Source of the DNA: Sphingomonas sp. S2-65
GTDB taxonomy: Bacteria; Pseudomonadota; Alphaproteobacteria; Sphingomonadales; Sphingomonadaceae
Length of the DNA: 64,000 nt
NCBI RefSeq assembly: GCF_021513175.1
Contig: NZ_CP090953.1
Span: 3,468,501 to 3,532,500, forward strand
Direction: 5' to 3'
Made by a program: the position numbers and the translations under genes. Below the pieces are notes generated by a model that saw only the letters and a program-made list of their open reading frames with translations, was not told the origin of the DNA and made no database searches. Below, in pieces: positions 16,617 to 24,518 of this stretch; the stretch's first letter is position 1; every line of letters starts with the position of its first letter.

Positions 16617-18229
16617 CAGTCGAGATCATCCGGATCGGGGTAGGCGAACGGGTCGGTAACCGTCGGCTCGGTGGGGAAGGGTGCGCGCGCCAGCGGCTTT
16701 TCGGAATTGGCGGCCTGGAGCAGGAATGCCGCCAGGATCACCGAGGCCTGGCGCATGTCGGCGGGCTTGAGGTGGTCGAAGGTGTCGGCGCTCGTATGGT
16801 GGAGGCGGCTGCCATAGTCCAGCGGGTCCTGGATGAACTGGAATGCCGGGATGCCGACGGCCGAGAAGAACACATGGTCGGTGCCGCCGGTGGTGCGCAG
16901 CGCCACGGTGTTCGCGCCCAATGCCGAAAAAGGCGCCATCCATTCGCGCAGCGTCGGCACCGCGGCGACGTTGTTCTCCGAATAGATGCCGCGGATCTTG
17001 CCCGAGCCGTTATCGAGATTGAAATAGGCGGTGAGCTTGTCCCAGCCCGGCTGGCGGACGATCGGCCAGCGATTGGCCCAGCCATAGAAACGCGCGAGAC
17101 CGGTAGCCGGCGCGCCGGGCTTGGGCTGGCGGGTGGCGATATGCTGTTCGACATAAGCCATCGAGCCGAGCAGGCCCTGCTCCTCGCCGGACCACAATGC
17201 GAAGCGGATGGTGCGGCGGGGCTTCACGCCCATGCGCTGGAGGATGCGCGCGGCTTCCATCACCACCGCGCTGCCCGCGACATTGTCGGCCGCGCCGTCG
17301 CCCGCGGTCCAGCTGTCGAGATGGGCGCCGGCCATGACATAGCTGCCGCTCGGGTCGCTGCCGGGGATTTCGGCGAGGATGTTGTACGCCTTGGTATCGG
17401 CATCCTCGAAATGGACGACGCTTTCGAGCTCGACCACCGGGGCCGGGCCGATCTTGGCGAGGCGGGCGAGGCGGCGATAATCCTCGGCGGCGAATTCGAA
17501 GCCGGGAACCTGCTGGGTCTCGCCGACGCCGAACAGATAGCCGCTGCCGTGGAGCAGCTTGCCGTCGCGCGGGCTCATCGTGCCATAGGCGACGGCGCCT
17601 TCGGCCTTTAGAAAGCTGTCGAGCTTCTTGGAGAAGTCGAGCCGCTTGAGCCGGCGGTCGGCGCCTTCGGGATCGTAATTCTGCTGCTGATAGACGTCGA
17701 GCTTGGCAAGATCGTCGCCGTTCAGCCGGCGGAACGGCGCTTCGCCGGGCTCCGAGCCGTCATTGGGCAAAGTCACCAGGACGATCTTGCCGGCGAGCTT
17801 GCCTCGGTAGCGGGCGAAATGATCCTCGTCGGTCATCGGCGCGACGACGACCGGCGCGCTGATCCTGCCCGCGGTGCCCGGCGTCCAGGTGATCGCCATC
17901 GCCGTGAGATCGATCGGGCGCGGGCTGATCATCCGCGCGCTCTGGCGCTCGGCCCACCAGCCGCGGCCGAAATCGAAGCCCTCCTTGTGCGCGTTCTTGA
18001 GGCCCCAGCCGCGGAAGCGCGACAGCGTCCATTCCTCGGCGGCGCGCATGCCGGGCGAGTTGGTCAGGCGCGACCCGATGCGGTCGGTCATGTGCTCGGC
18101 GGTCAGCATCACTTCGGAACGGTTCATACCTTCATCGATGATGCGGGCGATCTCCGAACGGTCGACCTGCTGGGCCGCGAGCGGCGTGGCGACGAGAGCG
18201 ACGGCGGAGAGGGCAAGTGCTTTGCGCAT
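16616..18229 (-). CDS. M28 family zinc metallopeptidase, exported
   Basis: This is a 537-residue exported aminopeptidase or carboxypeptidase-like enzyme. A signal peptide (MRKALALSAVALVATPLAAQ) comes first, then a PA-domain-like insert (about 120-270), then the M28 catalytic core. Zinc ligands and catalytic residues are visible: GAHLDSW (His, Asp), GDGAADNVAG (Asp), SGEEQGLLGS (catalytic Glu pair), YFNLDNGSG (Asp) and LHHTSADT (His). It probably acts in the periplasm on peptides for nutrition. It is cotranscribed with rlmB by a one-base overlap, an odd pairing that looks like chance adjacency. Confidence 0.9.
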   Translation of the reverse strand: MRKALALSAVALVATPLAAQQVDRSEIARIIDEGMNRSEVMLTAEHMTDRIGSRLTNSPGMRAAEEWTLSRFRGWGLKNAHKEGFDFGRGWWAERQSARMISPRPIDLTAMAITWTPGTAGRISAPVVVAPMTDEDHFARYRGKLAGKIVLVTLPNDGSEPGEAPFRRLNGDDLAKLDVYQQQNYDPEGADRRLKRLDFSKKLDSFLKAEGAVAYGTMSPRDGKLLHGSGYLFGVGETQQVPGFEFAAEDYRRLARLAKIGPAPVVELESVVHFEDADTKAYNILAEIPGSDPSGSYVMAGAHLDSWTAGDGAADNVAGSAVVMEAARILQRMGVKPRRTIRFALWSGEEQGLLGSMAYVEQHIATRQPKPGAPATGLARFYGWANRWPIVRQPGWDKLTAYFNLDNGSGKIRGIYSENNVAAVPTLREWMAPFSALGANTVALRTTGGTDHVFFSAVGIPAFQFIQDPLDYGSRLHHTSADTFDHLKPADMRQASVILAAFLLQAANSEKPLARAPFPTEPTVTDPFAYPDPDDLD

Positions 18230-18332
18230 TGAGAGCCTTGGAACGGAGAAAGGGTGGCGGCGACGCTATGCGGCAAGGAAGCGCTACGCAAGGCGTTGAC
18301 AGGGCGGGCCCGCTTCGGCATTGGACCGCCCT

Positions 18333-18455
18333 CGCTCGACGCGGCGCCTGTTTGGACAGGTGGCCGAGTGGTTAAAGGCAGCAGACTGTAAATCTGCCCG
18401 GGTTTCCCGTACGCTGGTTCGAATCCAGCCCTGTCCACCACCGCCGCGTCGAGCG
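18333..18455. repeat. 14-bp inverted repeat enclosing the tRNA-Tyr gene
   Basis: CGCTCGACGCGGCG at 18333-18346 is the exact reverse complement of the bases at 18442-18455. The arms sit seven bases before the tRNA and one base after its CCA. In the transcript they would form a long helix stacked on the acceptor stem. Confidence 0.85.
18354..18440 (+). tRNA. tRNA-Tyr (GTA)
   Basis: The acceptor stem GGACAGG pairs with CCTGTCC, followed by discriminator A and an encoded CCA. The anticodon loop is CTGTAAA with anticodon GTA. A long variable arm, as expected for tRNA-Tyr in bacteria, and the T loop TTCGAAT are present; total length is 87 bases. A TTGACA at 18296-18301 is a plausible -35 element. 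Confidence 0.97.
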
Positions 18456-18490
18456 GAAACCTCCATCCAGGCGCTTTCACGCAGAGCGGG

Positions 18491-19354
18491 TCATGGCGAT
18501 GGCGAGGACGGCCGGTCGCCCATAGCCTCACCCAAGCGGACGGACCTTTCCGGCGCCCAGTGTTCGTTGAAGCGGATGGCGCCCTGTCTGAACAGCATGA
18601 CGATCGTGGAGCCAAGAAGGAAGCGGCCCATCTCGTCGCCCTTTGCCAGCGTGATGTCCTGTTCGGCATAACTCCATTCGAACGGCTTCCCGGTGCGCTT
18701 CGGATTGACGACGCCGTGCCACACCGTCGCGATGCTGCCGACGATGGTCGCCCCGACGAGCACCATGACGAACGGGCCGTGTTCCGGCGATTCGAACACG
18801 CACACGACGCGTTCGTTTCTGGCGAACAGGTTCGGCACGCCGCGCGCGGTGACGGGGTTCACCGAGAACAATGTGCCCGGCACGTAGATCATGCGTTTGA
18901 GCGTACCGCGGCACGGCATGTGCAGGCGGTGATAGTCCTTTGGCGACAAATAGAGGTTGGCGAAGCTGCCGTGGCGAAACTGCGCGGCAAGCGTGTGATC
19001 GCCGCCCACCAGGTCGGTCGTGGTGAATCGGTGGCCCTTGGCTTGGAGCATGTGGTGATCGTCGATGGCGCCGAACTGGCTGATCGCGCCGTCGACCGGG
19101 CTGACGAAAGCGGTGTCGGCGAGGGGACGGGCACCGGGCCGCAGCGCGCGGGAAAAGAATTCGTTGAAGCTTTGGTAGCTGCCGATGTCCGGATCCGCGG
19201 CTTCGGCCATGTCGACGGCGTAAGCGCCGACGAACCAGCGGATCGCCCGGGTCGTCAGGCCGCCTGCCTTTGCGCCGGCGAAGCGGCCCGCGAGGGTGCT
19301 GATGCCCTGTTTGGGCAGGACATATTGCAGCAGCACCTTCACACGATCGGACAT
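18491..19354 (-). CDS. psd: Phosphatidylserine decarboxylase proenzyme
   Basis: This is a 287-residue membrane-associated enzyme that converts phosphatidylserine to phosphatidylethanolamine. The self-cleavage motif LGST (about residue 251) generates the small subunit with its N-terminal pyruvoyl group. SPVDG and the HRLHMPC block are typical of the E. coli-type enzyme, as is the overall length, unlike the shorter archaeal or rhizobial form. A phosphatidylserine synthase gene is not adjacent. The gene ends close to the tRNA-Tyr gene and is read toward it. The upstream region is shared with the ltaE leader, read the other way. Confidence 0.93.
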   Translation of the reverse strand: MSDRVKVLLQYVLPKQGISTLAGRFAGAKAGGLTTRAIRWFVGAYAVDMAEAADPDIGSYQSFNEFFSRALRPGARPLADTAFVSPVDGAISQFGAIDDHHMLQAKGHRFTTTDLVGGDHTLAAQFRHGSFANLYLSPKDYHRLHMPCRGTLKRMIYVPGTLFSVNPVTARGVPNLFARNERVVCVFESPEHGPFVMVLVGATIVGSIATVWHGVVNPKRTGKPFEWSYAEQDITLAKGDEMGRFLLGSTIVMLFRQGAIRFNEHWAPERSVRLGEAMGDRPSSPSP

Positions 19355-19399
19355 GGAACCTTGATCCTCCCCTGAATCGGTCTTTTAATGGCATGAACG

Positions 19400-19611
19400 G
19401 ATAGGTCGACTGATTGCGACACCGCTTGTCGTTTGCTGCACCGCAGCGGGTTGAACCGCTCGCCTCCCCGCGCTAACGGGGCCGCGCATCAAGAGTCGGG
19501 CCGACGCCTGGCACCAACCTGCTCCCGAGCAAGGTGGTGCCTCCGCTAACCAAGCGGAGGGATGTGGCCGGACCGGCAACCATCGGGTTCCAAGCCACGT
19601 GTCGACCTGTC
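19400..19611 (+). ncRNA. Candidate structured leader RNA upstream of threonine aldolase
   Basis: This 212-base segment can fold into a closed multi-branch RNA. GATAGGTCGAC at 19400-19410 pairs with GTCGACCTGTC at 19601-19611 (11 pairs). Inside are hairpins at 19416-19432, 19435-19447, 19466-19481, 19510-19541 (GGCACC/GGTGCC with inner pairs) and 19540-19560 (CCTCCGCT/AGCGGAGG). The last two compete for two bases, which would allow switching. The 3' part holds the words GGAGGGA, TGGCC, CGGCAACC and GGTTCCAAGCC, which recall the SAM-I riboswitch core, but the joining segments are too short for that class. I therefore leave the class open. It ends 35 bases before the ltaE GTG. Confidence 0.4.
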
Positions 19612-19646
19612 TTCTGGTGCTGTAACCAGTTGAAGAGGCAGCACGC

Positions 19647-20699
19647 GTGACCGATCAAGCTCAGCAATTCGCCAGCGACAATTATGCCGGGATCTGCCCC
19701 GAAGCGTGGGACGCGATGGCGCAGGCGAATACGGGCTCTGCCACGGCCTATGGCGATGACGATTGGACGCAGCGGGCTTCCGACGCGTTCCGCGCGCTGT
19801 TCGAGACGCGGTGCGAGGTGTTCTTCGCGTTCAACGGAACGGCGGCCAATTCGCTGGCGCTGGCATCGCTTGGGCAATCCTATCACAGCGTGATCTGTTC
19901 CTCCTCGGCGCATGTCGAGACCGACGAGTGCGGCGCGCCGGAGTTCTTTTCCAACGGATCCAAGCTGCTGGTGGCGCAGACCGCGGGCGGCAAGCTGACC
20001 CCCGAGGCGGTGCGCGCGCTGGCGACGAGCCGGTCGGACATCCATTTCCCCAAGCCGCGGGTGGTGACGATCACCCAGCCGACCGAGACGGGCCAGGTAT
20101 ACACCATTGGCGAAGTGCAGGCGCTGTCGGCGACCTGCCGCGAACTGGGGCTGCGGCTGCACATGGACGGCGCGCGGTTCGCGCATGCCTGTGCGACTTT
20201 GGGCTGTTCGCCCGCCGAGATCACCTGGAAGGCGGGCGTCGACGTGCTGTGCTTTGGCGGCACCAAGAACGGCATGGCGGTGGGCGAGGCGGTGCTGTTC
20301 TTCGACGCCGCGCTGGCGGAGGATTTCGATTATCGCTGCAAGCAGGCCGGGCAGCTGGCGTCCAAGATGCGCTTCCTGTCGGCACCGTGGGTCGGGCTGC
20401 TGGAGAGCGGCGCGTGGCTGCGCAACGCCGAGCATGGCAATGACTGCGCGCAGCGGGTGGCGCAGGCGGTGGCGGGGCTGCCCGGGATCGAGCTGATGTT
20501 CCCGGTGGAGGCCAACGCGGTGTTCCTGCGCGCGCCCGAGGCGGTGCTGGAGGGACTGCGGGCGCGGGGGTGGCGGTTCTACACCTTCATCGGTGGCGGC
20601 GCGCGGTTCATGTTCGCCTGGGACGCAGATGTGGCGCGGGTGGACGCGCTGGTGCGCGATGTGCGCGAGGTGGCTTCGGCGGAGCTGGTTGGGGCTTGA
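19647..20699 (+). CDS. ltaE: Low-specificity L-threonine aldolase
   Basis: This is a 350-residue PLP enzyme of the beta-eliminating lyase family that cleaves threonine or allo-threonine to glycine and acetaldehyde. The N-terminus FASDNYAGICPEAWDAM is typical. The PLP-binding Lys lies in CFGGTKNGM (about residue 207), and LHMDGARFAHA contains the Asp that contacts the pyridine nitrogen. The start is a GTG with GAAGAGG upstream. It is preceded by the candidate structured RNA, so it may be controlled at the RNA level by a metabolite of one-carbon or glycine metabolism. No operon partner follows; a type B repeat does. Confidence 0.9.
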   Translation: MTDQAQQFASDNYAGICPEAWDAMAQANTGSATAYGDDDWTQRASDAFRALFETRCEVFFAFNGTAANSLALASLGQSYHSVICSSSAHVETDECGAPEFFSNGSKLLVAQTAGGKLTPEAVRALATSRSDIHFPKPRVVTITQPTETGQVYTIGEVQALSATCRELGLRLHMDGARFAHACATLGCSPAEITWKAGVDVLCFGGTKNGMAVGEAVLFFDAALAEDFDYRCKQAGQLASKMRFLSAPWVGLLESGAWLRNAEHGNDCAQRVAQAVAGLPGIELMFPVEANAVFLRAPEAVLEGLRARGWRFYTFIGGGARFMFAWDADVARVDALVRDVREVASAELVGA

Positions 20700-20706
20700 G
20701 GCCCTT

Positions 20707-20793
20707 TCGTCACCCCGGCCTTGAGCCGGGGTCCCGCTGCCTTTCCAGGACAGAAGAAGAAGCGGGATCCCGGCTCTAGGCCGGGATGACGAA
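20707..20793. repeat. Inverted repeat type B, copy 2
   Basis: CGTCACCCCGGCCTTGAGCC and its near reverse complement (GGCTCTAGGCCGGGATGACG) are separated by about 45 bases containing AGAAGAAGAAGCGGGATCCC. It lies between the convergent ltaE and rdgB genes. Confidence 0.85.
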
Positions 20794-20820
20794 GGGAGTG
20801 GTTCGAGTGGCCGGCTCAGC

Positions 20821-21465
20821 TCAGAACACCGCGGCCACCAGTTGCCGGAACGCATGCGCGCGGTGGCTCATGGCGTGTTTGGCTTCGGGGTCCATCTCGC
20901 CGAAGGTTTCGTCCTTGCCCTCGGCGACGAACATCGGGTCGTAGCCGAAACCCTTGTCGCCGCGCGGGGGCCAGACGAGGGTGCCGTCGACGCGGCCTTC
21001 GAACCATTCGACATGGCCATCGGGCCAGGCGAGCGCGAGCGCGCAGATGAAGTGCGCGGCGCGGCTGGTCTCGGGCGGGAGCGCGGCAAGGCGGTCCTCG
21101 ACCTTGCGCATCGCCAGGTCGAAGTCCTTGGCTTCGCCGCCCCAGCGGGCGGAGAAGATGCCGGGTTCGTTGTTGAGGGCTTCGACGCACAGCCCGGAAT
21201 CGTCGGACAGCGCGGGCAGGCCTGAGAGGTCGGCGGCCTGGAGCGCCTTGAGCTCGGCATTGGCGACGAAAGTGGTGCCGGTCTCTTCGGGCTCGGGCAA
21301 GTCGAGTTCGGCGGCGGAGACCGGCTCGATGCCATAGGGCCCGAGCAGCGCGCGTATCTCGCGCACCTTGCCCGGATTGTGGCTGGCGATCACCAGCTTG
21401 CCGGGCTTGAGCTTGCGGATGGCCTGGGGGGCGTCGCCGCCCACACCTTCATTGGGTCCGGTCAT
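20821..21465 (-). CDS. rdgB: Non-canonical purine NTP pyrophosphatase (RdgB/HAM1)
   Basis: This is a 214-residue housecleaning enzyme that hydrolyses ITP, dITP and XTP to monophosphates, preventing incorporation of deaminated purines. The family words [10 protein letters not shown] (about 28), [11 protein letters not shown] (about 88) and GFGYDPMF (about 172) are all present. The first 20 residues ([20 protein letters not shown]) form an extra N-terminal tail. Its ATG overlaps the rph stop by four bases (ATGA), the common alphaproteobacterial rph-rdgB pair, so it is translated from the same message. Confidence 0.95.
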   Translation of the reverse strand: MTGPNEGVGGDAPQAIRKLKPGKLVIASHNPGKVREIRALLGPYGIEPVSAAELDLPEPEETGTTFVANAELKALQAADLSGLPALSDDSGLCVEALNNEPGIFSARWGGEAKDFDLAMRKVEDRLAALPPETSRAAHFICALALAWPDGHVEWFEGRVDGTLVWPPRGDKGFGYDPMFVAEGKDETFGEMDPEAKHAMSHRAHAFRQLVAAVF

Positions 21466-22175
21466 TGCACGGCCTTTAGCTGTTCGGCGAAGATCTGGTT
21501 GCAGCCGATGCGGGCGAGGCGGAGCAGGCGGAGCAGGCCTTCCTCGTCATAGGTCGCGCCTTCCGCGGTGGCCTGGGCTTCGGCGATCTTGCCGTCGGAC
21601 AGGAGCACGAAATTGGCGTCGGCGTCGGCGTTCGAATCCTCGTCATAGTCGAGGTCGAGCACCGGGTTGCCCTGGAAGATGCCGCAGCTCACCGCCGCGA
21701 CCTGCTGCGTGATCGGGTCGGCGGTCAGCTTGCCCTCTGCCATCAGCTTGTTGACCGCGAGGCGCAGCGCGACCCAGGCGCCGGAGATCGCGGCGGTGCG
21801 GGTGCCGCCATCGGCCTGGAGCACGTCGCAGTCGAGGGTGATCTGACGCTCGCCGAGCAGCTTCAGGTCGGTGACCGAGCGCAGCGAGCGGCCGATGAGG
21901 CGCTGGATTTCCTGGGTGCGGCCAGACTGCTTGCCCTTGGCGGCTTCGCGCTGGCCGCGGGTGTGGGTGGCGCGGGGGAGCATGCCATATTCGGCGGTGA
22001 CCCAGCCTTCGCCCTTGCCGCGCAGCCAGGGCGGAATGCGCTCCTCGATGCTGGCGGTCACCAGCACGCGGGTGTCGCCGAAGCCGATCAGCACCGAACC
22101 CTCTGCGTGGCGGGTGAAGTTGGGCGTAATCGTGATCGCACGCATTTCGTCGGGGGCGCGGCCGGATGGGCGCAT
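21462..22175 (-). CDS. rph: Ribonuclease PH
   Basis: This is a 237-residue phosphorolytic 3'-5' exonuclease that trims tRNA precursors. It starts [12 protein letters not shown], followed by the family words [20 protein letters not shown], the phosphate-binding [15 protein letters not shown] and the catalytic strand [15 protein letters not shown]. The ATG at 22175 is chosen over the longer frame because AGGAG lies nine bases upstream. Divergent from a lipoprotein gene, with a 92-base shared promoter region. It forms an operon with rdgB. Confidence 0.95.
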   Translation of the reverse strand: MRPSGRAPDEMRAITITPNFTRHAEGSVLIGFGDTRVLVTASIEERIPPWLRGKGEGWVTAEYGMLPRATHTRGQREAAKGKQSGRTQEIQRLIGRSLRSVTDLKLLGERQITLDCDVLQADGGTRTAAISGAWVALRLAVNKLMAEGKLTADPITQQVAAVSCGIFQGNPVLDLDYDEDSNADADANFVLLSDGKIAEAQATAEGATYDEEGLLRLLRLARIGCNQIFAEQLKAVQ

Positions 22176-22267
22176 CGGTTCATTCTCCTGCAAACTTGGT
22201 CGCGCCAAGTAGACCGTGCGTGGGAAACGCGCCAGTGGCGGCGGGTGATCCGAACAGGGAGTGCGAG

Positions 22268-22774
22268 ATGGGCAAGCAGTGGATGGCGATGGGCGCGGCG
22301 GCGCTGGTGCTGGCGGGATGCGCGAGCGATCAGGCGCGGCCGGGTGGCACGCCGGTCGCGATCGAAGGCGATTCGATCACGCTCGAAACCGGGCCGTGCT
22401 TCGGCGCGTGCCCGGTCTATGCAGTGACGGTGAAGCCCGACGGGACCGGGGTGTTCGAGGGCAAGCGCTTCACTGCGGTGAGCGGCGAGCGCAGCTTCAG
22501 GCTGAGCAGGGCGCAGTATGACGCGTTCGCCGGCGCATTGGCGCCCTACCGGCCCGCCAGCGGCGACGTCCGCTATGAGATGGGTTCGCCCAATTGCGGC
22601 AATGCGCCGACCGACATGCCGAGCACCGAGGTGCGCTGGACCCGCGCGATCGGCGACGGGCAGAAGCTGCATTTCTATCACGGATGCCGGAGCGAGAATG
22701 CCGCGCTGGCGCAGGCGCTGCGCGACGCGCCGGGGCTGCTGCCGATCGGCGCGATGATCGGGAAGGGGCGCTGA
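22268..22774 (+). CDS. DUF6438-like lipoprotein
   Basis: This is a 168-residue predicted lipoprotein with a signal ending in the lipobox LAGC (Cys near residue 18). The mature domain contains [15 protein letters not shown], the Cys-x3-Cys-Pro motif I associate with DUF6438, then strands including [15 protein letters not shown]. Two further Cys residues (SPNCGNAP and HGCRSEN) could form a disulfide. The start is ATG 22268 with AGGGAG upstream. Function is unknown. It is monocistronic and followed by a palindromic repeat. Confidence 0.75.
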   Translation: MGKQWMAMGAAALVLAGCASDQARPGGTPVAIEGDSITLETGPCFGACPVYAVTVKPDGTGVFEGKRFTAVSGERSFRLSRAQYDAFAGALAPYRPASGDVRYEMGSPNCGNAPTDMPSTEVRWTRAIGDGQKLHFYHGCRSENAALAQALRDAPGLLPIGAMIGKGR

Positions 22775-22853
22775 AATCCCCCCGGAGGGAGTGGTAGGTT
22801 GGATCGTCCCCCGGACGATCCAACCCCGTGCTCCTTCCAGAGGAGGATCTTTT
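22775..22853. repeat. Repeat-like palindrome before hrcA
   Basis: A perfect 12-bp inverted repeat, GGTTGGATCGTC at 22797-22808 and its complement at 22814-22825 around CCCCG, is enclosed by degenerate CCCCCGGAGGGAG and AGGAGGATC arms like those of the type A repeats. It is not the CIRCE element TTAGCACTC-N9-GAGTGCTAA that HrcA binds. It may act as a terminator-like hairpin for the lipoprotein gene, though no T run follows directly. Confidence 0.6.
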
Positions 22854-22860
22854 TGGCAGG

Positions 22861-22888
22861 TTGAGACGCGGCTTCGCTGCGCTACATA
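22861..22888 (+). promoter_or_regulatory. Possible promoter giving a leaderless hrcA message
   Basis: TTGAGA at 22861 and TACATA at 22883 are separated by 16 bases. The -10 word ends six bases before the ATG of hrcA, which would put the transcription start at or next to the initiation codon. No ribosome site is visible before that ATG. Confidence 0.4.
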
Positions 22889-22894
22889 CGGTGC

Positions 22895-23938
22895 ATGACC
22901 ATCCCCCCGATCTCCGAATTGACCGATCGTGCGCGGGACGTGTTCCGGATCGTGGTGGAATCCTATCTCGACACCGGGGCGCCGGTGGGGTCGCGGACGA
23001 TCTCGAAGATCTCGGCGCTCAATCTGTCGCCGGCATCGATCCGCAACGTGATGCAGGACCTGGAGGAGTTCGGGCTGCTCGCCGCGCCGCACACCAGCGC
23101 GGGGCGGATGCCGACCGAAAGCGGGCTGCGGCTGTTCGTCGACGGGATGATGCAGGCGAACGAACCCTCGGCCGAGGAACGCGCGGCGATCGAGGGGCGG
23201 GCCGGGCAGGGCGGGCCAGTGGAGGAGGCGGTGGCGCGGACCACCGCCGCGCTGTCGGGGCTGTCGGCCTGTGCCGGGCTGGTGCTGGTGCCCAAGGCCG
23301 AGCCGGTGCTGCGCCAGTTCGGCTTCGTGCCGCTGAGCCAGGACCGCGCGCTGGCGGTGCTGGTGGGCGAGGACGGATCGGTCGAGAACCGCGTGGTTCA
23401 TTTGCCGGGCGGGATCGACTCGCACGCGCTCCAGCAGGCGGCCAATTACATGAGCAGCATGCTGGCCGGACTGACGCTCGCCCAGGCGCGCACCCGGATC
23501 GAGCGCGACTTGAACCAGCACCGCGCGGCGCTGGACAGCGCGGCCACCGCGCTGGTCGAGCGCGGGCTGGCGGTGTGGAGCGAGGATGGCGACCATCGCC
23601 CGGTGCTGATCGTGCGCGGCCAGGCGCGGCTGATCGACACCACCGCGACCGAGGATCTGGACCGCGTGCGCCAGCTGCTCGACGAGCTTGAGGGCAAGGA
23701 GGAGATCGCCCGGCTGCTCGACAGCGCGCGCGAGGGCGAGGCGACGCGGATCTTCATCGGATCCGAGAACAAGCTGTTCGCGTTGTCGGGGTCGTCGGTG
23801 ATCGCCAAGCCGGTGCGTTCGCTCGACGGACGCGTGGTCGGCGTGGTGGGCGTGATCGGCCCCACCCGGTTGAACTATGCCCGCGTCGTGCCCATGGTGG
23901 ATTTCACGGCCGCGACCTTGGCCCGATTGCTCGCTTGA
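22895..23938 (+). CDS. hrcA: Heat-inducible transcription repressor HrcA
   Basis: This is a 347-residue repressor that binds CIRCE elements upstream of groESL and related heat-shock genes and needs GroEL for activity. The N-terminal winged helix (LTDRARDVFRIVVESYLDTG, then PVGSRTISK and SPASIRNVMQDLEEFGLL) is typical. The conserved HTSAGRMPTESGLRLFVD follows, and a GAF-like and dimerisation region makes up the rest. It begins without a ribosome site, perhaps as a leaderless message. It is followed 16 bases later by grpE, the usual alphaproteobacterial order. No CIRCE copy was found nearby. Confidence 0.95.
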   Translation: MTIPPISELTDRARDVFRIVVESYLDTGAPVGSRTISKISALNLSPASIRNVMQDLEEFGLLAAPHTSAGRMPTESGLRLFVDGMMQANEPSAEERAAIEGRAGQGGPVEEAVARTTAALSGLSACAGLVLVPKAEPVLRQFGFVPLSQDRALAVLVGEDGSVENRVVHLPGGIDSHALQQAANYMSSMLAGLTLAQARTRIERDLNQHRAALDSAATALVERGLAVWSEDGDHRPVLIVRGQARLIDTTATEDLDRVRQLLDELEGKEEIARLLDSAREGEATRIFIGSENKLFALSGSSVIAKPVRSLDGRVVGVVGVIGPTRLNYARVVPMVDFTAATLARLLA

Positions 23939-23954
23939 AGACGTACAGGGAATT

Positions 23955-24518
23955 ATGACCGAGAACGACAACAACCACGCGGACGTGCAGGACGCGGACA
24001 CCAACCTTCGCGAGGAAACCGCGGAGGCGGCACCCGAAGTGGCGGAGCATGACCGCACCGCCGAGCTGGAATCGCAGCTCGCCGAAGCCCGGCAGCAGGT
24101 GCTGTACGCGCAGGCCGAGACGCAGAATGTCCGCCGCCGCGCCGAGAAGGAAGCGCAGGACGCGCGCGCTTATGCCGCGACTGGCTTTGCCCGCGACGTG
24201 CTGTCGGTGGCCGACAATCTGTCGCGCGCGCTGGCGGCTATCCCCTCGGACCTGCGCGAGGACGACAGGCTGAAGGGGCTGGTCGTCGGGCTCGAAGCCA
24301 CCGGCCGCGAGCTGGAGTCGGTGTTCGGCCGGCACGGCATCACCAAGATCTCTGCCGTTGGCGAGGCGCTGGATCCCAACCGCCACCAGGCGATGATGGA
24401 AATGCCGAGCGCGGATGCCGAGCCCGGTACGGTCGTGCAGGAAATCCAGACCGGCTACATGATCAAGGACCGGCTGCTGCGCCCTGCGCTGGTCGGCGTG
24501 GCGAAGAAGCCGGACTGA
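23955..24518 (+). CDS. grpE: Nucleotide exchange factor GrpE
   Basis: This is a 187-residue co-chaperone that releases ADP from DnaK. An acidic disordered head (residues 1-40) leads into a coiled coil (LESQLAEARQQVLYAQAETQNVRRRAEKE), then the four-helix region and the beta wing ending in VVQEIQTGYMIKDRLLRPALVGVAKKP, which carries the family signature. It is the second gene of hrcA-grpE. Its last 56 bases are overlapped on the other strand by the read-through tail of the DUF559 gene. Confidence 0.95.
   Translation: MTENDNNHADVQDADTNLREETAEAAPEVAEHDRTAELESQLAEARQQVLYAQAETQNVRRRAEKEAQDARAYAATGFARDVLSVADNLSRALAAIPSDLREDDRLKGLVVGLEATGRELESVFGRHGITKISAVGEALDPNRHQAMMEMPSADAEPGTVVQEIQTGYMIKDRLLRPALVGVAKKPD

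Noticed and set aside
19466..19512. ZTP (pfl) riboswitch, suggested by GCCGACGCCTGG
   Set aside because: The required upstream CUGGC and CCACCGGGGAGC elements are missing.
19540..19596. SAM-I riboswitch in the ltaE leader
   Set aside because: Core words are similar, but the segment between GGCC and GGCAACC and the P3 region are too short, and the closing helix lies far upstream. Kept only as an unassigned structured RNA.
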